DNA from: Planctomycetales bacterium | GTDB lineage: Bacteria > Planctomycetota > Planctomycetia > Pirellulales > UBA7805 | DNA length: 10,076 nucleotides | Assembly (NCBI GenBank): GCA_011772275.1 | Contig: WVZU01000123.1 | Location: 1 to 10,076 of the forward strand | Direction: 5' to 3' | In this document: positions 1-6,569 of the stretch, piece by piece | How the letters are laid out: the number at the start of each line of letters is the position of its first letter | Position numbering within the stretch: the stretch's first letter is position 1 | Notes under the pieces: model-generated | Seen by the model: only the letters and a program-made list of their open reading frames with translations | Told to the model about the DNA's origin: nothing | The model's database searches: none | Program-made: the position numbers and the translations under genes

Positions 1-15
1 CTTACCCGGACGATT

Positions 16-35
16 AGGCGGCAACCGGGCCGCCT
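16..35. terminator. Hairpin at left edge, possible terminator of an off-window gene
   Basis: A perfect 7-bp stem (AGGCGGC pairing with GCCGCCT) with a 6-base loop begins inside a TAG triplet at 15-17. If a plus-strand gene enters from the left in the frame starting at base 3, it would end there with residues YPDD, and the hairpin would lie on its stop. No T-tract follows; instead comes another GC palindrome, CCGGCGCCGG (38-47). A factor-independent terminator is therefore only weakly supported. Confidence 0.2.
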
Positions 36-163
36 GGCCGGCGCCGGAAACTGGCAGGCGAACCGCACCCCGTCGGGCGACGACCGGACTTGCGTGGTGG
101 CCACGGGCAGTGGATTTATCGTATATCCGCAAGCGAGTTGCCGGTGAACCCGCCGTGTGACCT

Positions 164-634
164 TCAATTCGCTTGCTGGCGGGGGCCCTGCAACCACTCC
201 TCGAACAGCCGCCGGCACTCGGCCGCCATCAGGCCCGCAACGACCCGCAAGGGGCTGCCGCCCAGCGTAACCAGCTGTTGCGACGTGACGTTCAGACCGT
301 TGAAACCCGCCTGGGCGGCGTCCGCAATGGAGGCGCCGAAGAAGACCGTATCGATGCGGGCCCAATGCAAGGCCGAGATACACATCGGGCACGGTTCGCA
401 CGTCGTAGCCGCCACAGAACCGCTCAACACGATTTCTCCCGTCTGCTGGCACGCCGCGCGCAACGCGTTCACCTCGGCATGCGCCGTAATGTCCGTAGTG
501 CCCCAGACCGTATTGTGCCGCGCCGATAACACCTGGTCGTCACGCGCGATGGCACAGCCAAAAGGCGATTGGCCGTCGGTTATACCACGACGAGCCACGT
601 CGATCGCCATTTGCATCATTTGTTCTGGTTCCAT
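164..634 (-). CDS. Zinc-dependent nucleobase deaminase, guanine deaminase-like (cytidine/dCMP deaminase superfamily)
   Basis: This is a 156-residue cytoplasmic hydrolytic deaminase that probably removes an amino group from a free base, most likely guanine to xanthine. The zinc site is complete: His52 and Glu54 in the HAE motif, and Cys82 and Cys85 in the PCPMC motif. Glu54 would be the proton shuttle. The segment after the motif (WAR, then DAAQAGFN) and the length match the guanine deaminase branch better than TadA. The C-terminal ECRRLFEEW stretch is shared with several small deaminases, so tRNA adenosine or other substrates are not excluded. The start is taken at the ATG at 632-634. It has a GAGG-type ribosome site just upstream, and the reading frame before it (14 more residues to 676) is unlike the family. 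The gene is divergent from the sugar isomerase. The superfamily is certain; the substrate is inferred. Confidence 0.88.
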   Translation of the reverse strand: MEPEQMMQMAIDVARRGITDGQSPFGCAIARDDQVLSARHNTVWGTTDITAHAEVNALRAACQQTGEIVLSGSVAATTCEPCPMCISALHWARIDTVFFGASIADAAQAGFNGLNVTSQQLVTLGGSPLRVVAGLMAAECRRLFEEWLQGPRQQAN

Positions 635-671
635 CCCCGTCCTCACCCATCCGGCTGAAGCTGCCCGACCC

Positions 672-677
672 ATCATA
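672..677 (-). promoter_or_regulatory. Possible -10 element for the deaminase gene
   Basis: On the minus strand TATGAT lies about 38 bases upstream of the deaminase ATG, one mismatch from TATAAT. No convincing -35 element stands 16-18 bases further upstream, where the minus strand reads GGGATA. This is weak and based on position and consensus only. Confidence 0.18.
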
Positions 678-705
678 ACGCATTCGGCTCAACCTATCCC
701 ACCCC

Positions 706-734
706 TTGTCAGCGGTCAGGGATCACTGGAGAAT
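706..734 (+). promoter_or_regulatory. Possible sigma-70-type promoter for the sugar isomerase gene
   Basis: TTGTCA (706-711) is one mismatch from TTGACA. It stands exactly 17 bases before GAGAAT (729-734), which matches TATAAT at four of six positions. Transcription would begin near 741, giving a leader of about 40 bases before the ATG at 782. The spacing is ideal, but the -10 is poor and planctomycete promoter consensus is not well fixed. Confidence 0.33.
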
Positions 735-781
735 GCTTCTTCCATCCGCTTTTCCCCGCAAACGCATGCCCAGCAGATTTG

Positions 782-1795
782 ATGGCAGAAAAACCGCGCG
801 TCATTCTATCAGGATTCGCCGACGAAGCAGCCAATCACAAGACGGCCGTCGAACAGTTCTCGGCCTTTGCGGCCGCGGGCTTGCAATATTACAGCATCCG
901 TTTCATCGATGTCGGTAACGGCATCAAGAACGTGATGAAGCTGACAAAGTCCGAGGTGACGAAGATCCGTCATTTGGAGGATGAATACGGGCTGAATGTC
1001 TCGTCGCTGGGATCTCCGCTGGGCAAAATCAAGCTGCGGGATATCGAGGACGGGACCGACAATGAGTATGTGCCGATCAAGCGTTACCTGGACCGGGACG
1101 CAAAACGAGCGTGTGATCTGGCGCATGCTTTCGAAACCAAGTTGATTCGGGGTTTTTCCTTCTATCATCCGCGTGGCAGTGATCCCCGCGAGCATCTTCC
1201 GCAAGCGATCGATTACCTGGGTCAGATTGCCGAGATCTGCCACCGCAGCGATCTGACATACGGCCTGGAGGTGGAAGCGAACCTGGTAGGCCAGACAGGC
1301 CACCTGCTGGCCGAGATCCACCGGCAGGTGGACCATCCGGCGTTGATGTTAATCTTCGACGGTGGCAACATCGTTTCGCAGGGTTACACGACGACGGAGG
1401 TCTTTGAGCAGTATTTGCAGATGAAGCCTGGCCTGGGATGGATGCACATCAAGGACTATTGCCTGCCGGCCGGTTCTGTCCGCAGCGGTCACGTCGATGA
1501 GGAAGCGCTGCGGCATTTCGTGCCGGCAGATCAGGGCGACAGCGGACACGAGCTGATTTTGCGCAATTTTTCGGAAGTGATCCCGCGGTTGGAAAAGCGG
1601 CTACGGCGGCGGGGCGTGCCGGGGGTTTTCCTGGACCTGGAACCGCACCTGAAAGGAGGCGGACAGTTTGGCGGCTTCAGCGGGCCAGACGGTCTGGGGG
1701 TTGCTTTGCGCGGTTTGTGCCGAGTGCTGGACTACGCAGGGATCGCATACCACCTGCGTAATTTTGAGGAGGTCTGCGCGGTGCGTGGCTTTTAG
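782..1795 (+). CDS. Sugar phosphate isomerase/epimerase family protein (xylose isomerase-like TIM barrel)
   Basis: This 337-residue protein has the layout of the AP-endonuclease-2/xylose-isomerase-like TIM barrel, a metal-dependent fold that interconverts sugars and sugar derivatives. The first strand is VILSGFADE (residues 7-15). Candidate metal or substrate ligands lie at the ends of later strands: Glu163/Glu165 in GLEVE, Asp193 in FDGGN, His222 and Asp225 in MHIKD, and Glu287 in DLEPH. There is no signal peptide, so it should be cytoplasmic. The exact substrate cannot be read from the sequence, and no pathway genes sit beside it. A TTG triplet directly precedes the chosen ATG; there is no clear ribosome site for either, so I prefer ATG. 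The gene stands alone, divergent from the deaminase, and its stop lies 23 bases from the stop of the opposing FHA/coiled-coil gene. Confidence 0.82.
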   Translation: MAEKPRVILSGFADEAANHKTAVEQFSAFAAAGLQYYSIRFIDVGNGIKNVMKLTKSEVTKIRHLEDEYGLNVSSLGSPLGKIKLRDIEDGTDNEYVPIKRYLDRDAKRACDLAHAFETKLIRGFSFYHPRGSDPREHLPQAIDYLGQIAEICHRSDLTYGLEVEANLVGQTGHLLAEIHRQVDHPALMLIFDGGNIVSQGYTTTEVFEQYLQMKPGLGWMHIKDYCLPAGSVRSGHVDEEALRHFVPADQGDSGHELILRNFSEVIPRLEKRLRRRGVPGVFLDLEPHLKGGGQFGGFSGPDGLGVALRGLCRVLDYAGIAYHLRNFEEVCAVRGF

Positions 1796-1818
1796 CAGCC
1801 GGCTACGGCACGGCCTCA

Positions 1819-4800
1819 TTAGGATACGCCCAGAGGCGATTCCAGCCGTTGTGTCCCGTCCGCCAGCGTTTCGCCATCCTCCTCCAGCAGCGGCTTGAAA
1901 TCGCGGTCCGCCAGGGCAAGTTCATCGTTGGCTTGTTGGGCCATCTTTGGAGGCTTAGCTTGGCCGACAACTTTAAACTCCGCCTGCTGGCGGTCCCCCC
2001 TGTTGGCCCCCAGCAGGATTTGGCCCCGCTGCCAGATCAGCAGGGCTTGGAACGCCCACAGAATGGCCGCCACACCGGCGGCAAAGGCGCCGAAGACCCC
2101 CAGGAAGGAAGAGCCGTGGGAGAGGTAGAAAATGACCAGTCCCATGGCCAGCGACATAACGGCAATCAAGCACTTGCCCAGCGTATTGGCTACCACTTTC
2201 GAGCGTCTGCTGTGCTCAATCGCCGCACGCGTTGACCGATTCGCCACCTCCCGCATGGCCAGGATGTCCATGGCTTTTTCCGGCTGGGAAGAACGGCAAG
2301 GTTTGAGACACTGACCGTCATTGTTTTTCGCCCAGTGAGCATCTCGTTTGTCTTGGGAAGGCTCGTTCGCGGTGGACGCGTGGTCCTCGACGCGGTCCAG
2401 GAGTCGCGTCATGTAGGCATCAACCTCCGCCAGCGAATGCTCGGCGGCCTCCGGGCCGGCTGCGGGTCGCCCATCGCTTATCGACTCAGGCACCGACAGC
2501 TGGTTCGGCTCGACCATTGCCAGATCGGCGCTGGCGAATTGCTGAGCATGGCAGTCGAGCGGGGTGGAGGGTTGCGGCGGGTGGTCATCGCCAGCGGGGG
2601 CTAGTATCTCTGGCGTCGGTTTCGCGTCCGCGCTATCCGCCGCCTGCGACCCCTCTGGAAAACGTTGATCAAGCGGGGCCAGCTTTTCGCGCTCGCAGCA
2701 TAGCTGCTCATACTGCGTTTTCAGATGGTCTTGTTCCTGGGCCAATGCAGCCCGCTGGGCCTGGAATTGTTCGCGTTGCGCGGCCAGCGTTTTGACCTCT
2801 TGTTCGTGAACCGCCTTTTCTTCTGCGAACTGCTGGACCTCCCACACGGACTCCTCATGGCGCTTACGCAGTTCGTTCAGCGCAAAACGCTCGTGATCCA
2901 ATTCCGCGCGTTCCTTCTGAAGCGATTCGCGGGCGGCGGCCAGTTGCTCTTGCTGGACATTCAACTGTTGCTGACACGTCCTTAACGCGTTTTGTTCTTC
3001 CGTCGATTCCGCCTGGTCTGCCTGATTTCGCTGTTGGAACTCGGCCTGTGCCCTTTCCAGTTCCGCCCGTGCGCCTTGGGCCTCGGACCTGGAATGCCCC
3101 AGCTTTTTCTCCAGATGGACAAGCTGTTCATGCTTGTCCTTCAATTCCTGTTCCTTTTGCTGGCGCCAAGTTTCGAACTCACGACGCTGGTCTACGAGCT
3201 TTTCGCGGTCGGCGGCAAGCTGCTCCTCTGTTGCCTCCAACCGCAACTGCACTTCCGCTTTAAGCTCCTCTTCGCGGTGACGAAGATTTTTCAGTTCTTG
3301 TTCTTCTGCCGCCAGGGTGCGTCGATGGCAATCCAGCTCGTCCCGCTCAACCTCCAGCTGCTGTTGTTGGATATTTTGGGCTTGTTGTTCGGCGGCCAGC
3401 ACTTCCTGGCGTTCTTTCAAAGCGCGTCGTTCAGCTTCCATTTCCTGGCGTGCTTGGCCGACGAGTTCCCATTCCGCTTCGACTGCTCGCGTCGATTCCT
3501 TCATTTCACGTTCGTTGGTTTCGCGATATTCCTCCCATTGAGCACGTAAAGTTTCAAAGGCATTTTGTGCGGCGTCCAGCTGGTGTTGCGCGGTGGCGAT
3601 TTCGCGATAGGCGTATTCGACCTGGGTCCGCTCGCGGGCTGCCAGTTGATCGTGTTGGATGCCCAGTTCCTGCAGAGCTTCTCGCTGCTGTACCACTGCC
3701 TCCCGCTGTTGTTCCAGTTCGGCCCGCTGGGCCGCCAATTCTTCCTCCAATCGCTGCTGGAAGGCCTCTTTTTGGCTGTCCATCTCACGGCAGATCGTCT
3801 CCAGCGCTTGCCGCTCGTCCGCCAGCTGCTGCTGATGTCCCGCCAGCTCAACCGCCGCGTCATCCAGCGCCTGGCGGACCTGTTGCTGCTGCTGTTGACG
3901 GCTTTTGGCCTGCCGCTGCCATTCCGCTCGATGCTCCTCAAATTCCTGCCGTTCTTGTTCCAGTTGGCGGCGTTCGGACTGCAATTCGTCCTGGTGTTGA
4001 GCTACGGCATGTTGGTGGTGGGCCAGCTTTTCCTTTAGCTGGATCTGCTGCTGCATGACTTGCTGCTGCAGATCGGTTTGACGCGCATCGAGAAATTGGG
4101 CCCGTGCCTCCAGTTCCCGCTGAAGTTCGTCCAGGGCTTCTTCCCTGGCCATCTGCTGTTCCTGGCGCTTTCCCAGCCGGGCTTGTTGTGCCTTTACTTC
4201 CTCTTTTTGCTGCAGCAACTTTTTTTCTGCATCGACGGACTGCTGCCGCCACCGGGATTGCTGTTTCTCCAAGTCGCTTCTCAGCCGCTCGAATTGTCCT
4301 CGTGCCAAAGCCAGCTGTTCTTCCCGCTGCCGCAGCGGAACTTCTTGTTCTTGTAAAGACGGCTGGGTCGCCCGCCGCTGCGAGTTCGCCTGCTCTTGCT
4401 GAGCCGTAACCGGGTCGCTGGCCGCCACCAACACCTGCGGCACTTGCGTCTGGTTTGTTTGCTGGCTTGCCCCGTATTCGGCTTTGCGCGCTTCCTGTTC
4501 GGGTGACCCTTCCGGGGAAGGGACCGGAAAAACGTCTTGTTCCAGGAAAGGGGGTGGCTGGGGGACTTGTTTGTCTTTTTCCTGTGCGGCCTGTCCTGGC
4601 GACGGCCGGTCCGACGGCCGCAGCCGGGGCGTTTCGCCTGCTGTGCGGTGCCCCTGCCCGGCGGGAGGTTCTGCATGCAGTGTTGCTGCGAGCCCCAACG
4701 GCGAACCCTTTGCACCGTGCTGCGACGGCAGCTCGGGCGTTGCCTCATCCTGCCACGGAGCGGGCCCGCCCGCTGCCCCTTGCGGGTCGCGACGGTCTGT

Positions 4801-5514
4801 TGGCAGATCTGCGGCCAGCCGACAGACTTCGCCAGCTTTCCAGGCGGCCAGCTGCCGGGCCCAAGCCTTCTGACGCTCAGACCATCGCCGATGCTCTGCT
4901 CGCCAACGCCGTTGGGCCTCGGCCATGGCCGAGAGGGGATCGTTGGTTTCGTCGCGCCGTTCGGCAGTTGCGGCGGACGAAGGGGGTGCGTCCTTTTCAG
5001 GAGGGTTTGCCGGCCTTTTTTCCGTCTGGGCTGCCGTGGCCGGCAGCTTATCCGCTGACTCGTGCAAGGCCACAACCTCAAATTCGACCGGGCCCAACGA
5101 AAGCAGGTCGCCCACCTTTAGCTCCGCCGCCGTAAAGCGTTGCCCATTGAGGCGTGTCCGCGGGGAATGGCAAAGCACATGTGCCATTTGGGCACCTCGC
5201 CAGATGACGCAGTGCAAGGCATCGATGCGATTGGATCTGACCCGCAGCGTGCAATCGCTCGCAGCTCCAATCCGGCATTGGGAACCGGCCAATCGCAAGG
5301 TCTGGCCGTGACGAGCCGTTTTGCGAATCCTGAGCACCAGAAAGCCTGGGGCAGCGTCAAAGTCTGGACCCGCGTCCAGAAGAGTCTTCGTCAGAGACGA
5401 GGCAACGCTTCCCGCCATCGCATGAATTCTCGCGTACTGGAGCTCCGGCACCGGGTTGCACCGAGGGACTGGCTGGGGCTGGCCGGAAGTGAACCAATAG
5501 CGCCAACTCCCCAT
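1819..5514 (-). CDS. Large FHA-domain / Gln-rich coiled-coil protein with C-terminal membrane hairpin
   Basis: This 1231-residue protein is probably a cytoplasmic-membrane-tethered scaffold; no enzyme domain is visible. Domains in order: an FHA-like fold at about 58-150 (RIG at 81-83, DALH at 98-101, TRLNG at 120-124); a Pro/Ala-rich linker; a helix with Trp204, 211, 218 and 225; more linker; a proline-free Gln/Glu/Arg-rich coiled coil at 394-946; a Pro-rich linker; a short motif DAYMTRLLDRV near 1032-1042; a basic helix at 1082-1106; two membrane helices at about 1115-1132 and 1137-1161 joined by a very short turn; and a polar 70-residue tail. Basic residues flank both membrane helices, so both termini should face the cytoplasm. 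In the FHA-like part, the usual Arg and Ser of the phosphothreonine site are Ala84 and Asp98. Met33 (5418) is an alternative start; neither start has a clear ribosome site. The fold and topology are well supported; the role is inferred. Confidence 0.85.
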   Translation of the reverse strand: MGSWRYWFTSGQPQPVPRCNPVPELQYARIHAMAGSVASSLTKTLLDAGPDFDAAPGFLVLRIRKTARHGQTLRLAGSQCRIGAASDCTLRVRSNRIDALHCVIWRGAQMAHVLCHSPRTRLNGQRFTAAELKVGDLLSLGPVEFEVVALHESADKLPATAAQTEKRPANPPEKDAPPSSAATAERRDETNDPLSAMAEAQRRWRAEHRRWSERQKAWARQLAAWKAGEVCRLAADLPTDRRDPQGAAGGPAPWQDEATPELPSQHGAKGSPLGLAATLHAEPPAGQGHRTAGETPRLRPSDRPSPGQAAQEKDKQVPQPPPFLEQDVFPVPSPEGSPEQEARKAEYGASQQTNQTQVPQVLVAASDPVTAQQEQANSQRRATQPSLQEQEVPLRQREEQLALARGQFERLRSDLEKQQSRWRQQSVDAEKKLLQQKEEVKAQQARLGKRQEQQMAREEALDELQRELEARAQFLDARQTDLQQQVMQQQIQLKEKLAHHQHAVAQHQDELQSERRQLEQERQEFEEHRAEWQRQAKSRQQQQQQVRQALDDAAVELAGHQQQLADERQALETICREMDSQKEAFQQRLEEELAAQRAELEQQREAVVQQREALQELGIQHDQLAARERTQVEYAYREIATAQHQLDAAQNAFETLRAQWEEYRETNEREMKESTRAVEAEWELVGQARQEMEAERRALKERQEVLAAEQQAQNIQQQQLEVERDELDCHRRTLAAEEQELKNLRHREEELKAEVQLRLEATEEQLAADREKLVDQRREFETWRQQKEQELKDKHEQLVHLEKKLGHSRSEAQGARAELERAQAEFQQRNQADQAESTEEQNALRTCQQQLNVQQEQLAAARESLQKERAELDHERFALNELRKRHEESVWEVQQFAEEKAVHEQEVKTLAAQREQFQAQRAALAQEQDHLKTQYEQLCCEREKLAPLDQRFPEGSQAADSADAKPTPEILAPAGDDHPPQPSTPLDCHAQQFASADLAMVEPNQLSVPESISDGRPAAGPEAAEHSLAEVDAYMTRLLDRVEDHASTANEPSQDKRDAHWAKNNDGQCLKPCRSSQPEKAMDILAMREVANRSTRAAIEHSRRSKVVANTLGKCLIAVMSLAMGLVIFYLSHGSSFLGVFGAFAAGVAAILWAFQALLIWQRGQILLGANRGDRQQAEFKVVGQAKPPKMAQQANDELALADRDFKPLLEEDGETLADGTQRLESPLGVS
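2029..2172 (-). other. Membrane-hairpin coding segment of the FHA/coiled-coil gene
   Basis: Residues 1115-1132 and 1137-1161 are two uninterrupted hydrophobic stretches separated by four small or polar residues. Before the first comes HSRRSKVVANTLGK, and after the second come WQR and NRGDR. By the positive-inside rule this predicts an in-out-in hairpin with both the coiled coil and the tail in the cytoplasm. Confidence 0.75.
2677..4335 (-). repeat. Low-complexity coding segment for a 553-residue proline-free coiled coil
   Basis: Residues 394-946 of the FHA/coiled-coil protein contain no proline and are built almost entirely of Gln, Glu, Arg, Ala and Leu, with hydrophobic residues at roughly heptad spacing. 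A run of six Gln (540-545) is coded by CAG/CAA at 3880-3897. If fully helical, the rod would be about 80 nm long at 0.1485 nm per residue. The biased codons leave long open frames on the plus strand here; these are shadows, not genes. Confidence 0.8.
4840..4905 (-). repeat. Heptad tryptophan array in the linker of the FHA/coiled-coil protein
   Basis: Tryptophan codons (CCA on the plus strand) occur at 4903-4905, 4882-4884, 4861-4863 and 4840-4842, which is exactly 21 bases, or seven residues, apart. The surrounding residues are charged and helix-forming (RAEHRR, SERQKA, ARQLAA). All four Trp would therefore line one face of a helix. Confidence 0.85.
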
Positions 5515-6018
5515 GAAGATTTAGCTTACAGCGATCGGCTGTCAAAGCAGGGAGGATGTTGCTGCCAGCAGCAGCAGGCCCCAGGAGGGTGGCCAGCGGC
5601 GATTGTCAAATTAGGCTGCATAAATGTAACGGTTCTGCCGATTATCCCTAAGCGACAGACGAGGGCCTTGGCTATCGAGCGTTGCTGGGACAAGGGCGGA
5701 GTGTCCGGGGAGGGTCCGGCCGCGGGGAACGCGGGGGCCGTCCGGGCGGTCATGCGTAACGTTCTATCTGCGAAGCACTTAGATCGCCCACAGCGAAACC
5801 GATATTTGGCGGCGAGGAAAAAGATCCTGAAAAACCCCCTCCCACGGTGCATGCGTACTATAGTTACGTTGCCTGCCTGGAAGGGGCGGCAACCCGTCAA
5901 CATTTTTCCCACATCGCACTCAACTTTTTCCGATCATCCAAGGCGGCTCGCGAGCGAACTAGACGATTCACATTTTTAGATCGCGAGCGTCGTTGATCCA
6001 TGAAGAGGGTAAAGCGAA
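5515..6018. other. 504-base gene-free region between divergent genes
   Basis: This separates the start of the FHA/coiled-coil gene from the DksA-like gene. I see no convincing protein gene. It holds a CAG-rich hairpin near 5560-5577, a G-rich stretch with four runs of three or more G at 5707-5737, a 9-bp direct repeat TCGCGAGCG at 5948-5956 and 5981-5989, and AT-richer sequence at 5850-5870 and 5900-5930. A TTGACA on the minus strand (5604-5609) has no -10 at the right distance. Promoters for both flanking genes should lie here, but I cannot place them with confidence. An unrecognised small RNA is possible. Confidence 0.5.
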
Positions 6019-6465
6019 ATGGCACGCAAAGAATCCATTCTGAATCTGCGGAAGATCCTGATCAATCGGCGGGACGCCCTGCGGCAGGCGTTGGCCGGCG
6101 ACCTCAGTTCGTTGAAGGAACTGCGAGCTCAAACGACGGGCGACGTCATTGACGCGGCGCTCGATTCGGCTCAGGACGAGATCAATTCGCAGCTGGCGGA
6201 GGTAGAAAGTCGCGAGCTGGCCAGCATTGAGAAGGCTCTTGAGCAGATGCGCGAGGGCACCTATGGGATCTGCGAACATTGCGGCAAGAAAATCCCGATG
6301 GCTCGACTGAACGCACTCCCTTATGCGACAACCTGCATTGATTGTCAGCGTGAGGCCGAGCGGTGTGGTGGCAGCCTGGGCAGCGGTGCGGACTGGAGCA
6401 AGGTGTTGGACACGCCTGGCGACAGCGAGTTTTCGATCGGCGATATTGAACTGGACGTCACTTAG
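6019..6465 (+). CDS. DksA/TraR-family zinc-finger transcriptional regulator
   Basis: This 148-residue protein is of the family that binds the secondary channel of RNA polymerase and changes promoter choice during starvation or stress. A long helical hairpin (about 5-80) precedes a Cys4 zinc finger at Cys85, Cys88, Cys106 and Cys109 with CX2C-X17-CX2C spacing. The hairpin tip keeps a DxxDxA pattern (Asp42, Asp45, Ala47), matching the residues essential in E. coli DksA (Asp71, Asp74, Ala76). The length is close to that of DksA. The C-terminal tail is acidic and ends in GDIELDVT, unlike the E. coli helix, so this may be a paralogue rather than the orthologue; hence no gene symbol. The ATG at 6019 has a good ribosome site, GAGGG at 6005-6009, nine bases away. 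An HtrA-like protease gene follows 104 bases downstream with no obvious terminator between. Confidence 0.9.
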   Translation: MARKESILNLRKILINRRDALRQALAGDLSSLKELRAQTTGDVIDAALDSAQDEINSQLAEVESRELASIEKALEQMREGTYGICEHCGKKIPMARLNALPYATTCIDCQREAERCGGSLGSGADWSKVLDTPGDSEFSIGDIELDVT

Positions 6466-6569
6466 CATCGCACGGTACCAGCGCGATAAAGTCGACGTCT
6501 TTGCCGCCTCTGGCCTACTTATTTTCAGGGTGTCGCTCAGACCTTTTGCAGGAACCGGGAGAACGTTTC

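Noticed and set aside
1..150. Open plus-strand frame from the left edge containing ATGSGFIVYP, resembling the start of a trypsin-fold domain
   Set aside because: Only about ten residues look familiar, the frame stops at 148-150 with no catalytic residues, and the surrounding residues look non-coding.
2992..3549. 185-residue hydrophobic open frame on the plus strand, and neighbours at 3565-4038 and 4060-4356
   Set aside because: They lie opposite the Gln/Glu-rich coiled coil. CAG, GAG and CTG codons read backwards give Leu/Phe-rich frames without stops, so these are shadows.
5669..5685. TGGC...TTGC pair resembling a sigma-54 promoter
   Set aside because: The GG and GC elements are 12 bases apart instead of 10, which is incompatible with sigma-54 recognition.
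5526..5912. 128-residue minus-strand open frame starting with GTG, just upstream of the FHA/coiled-coil gene
   Set aside because: It has no motif, and its Cys/Pro/Arg-rich composition is typical of chance frames in GC-rich DNA. I treat the region as non-coding.
5140..5979. 279-residue open frame on the plus strand
   Set aside because: It overlaps the FHA-coding end of the opposing gene and then intergenic DNA; its composition is not protein-like and no domain is seen.
5515..6018. Search for CRISPR-like repeats, tRNA or a riboswitch in the longest gene-free region
   Set aside because: No regularly spaced repeats, no cloverleaf and no riboswitch core that I recognise.
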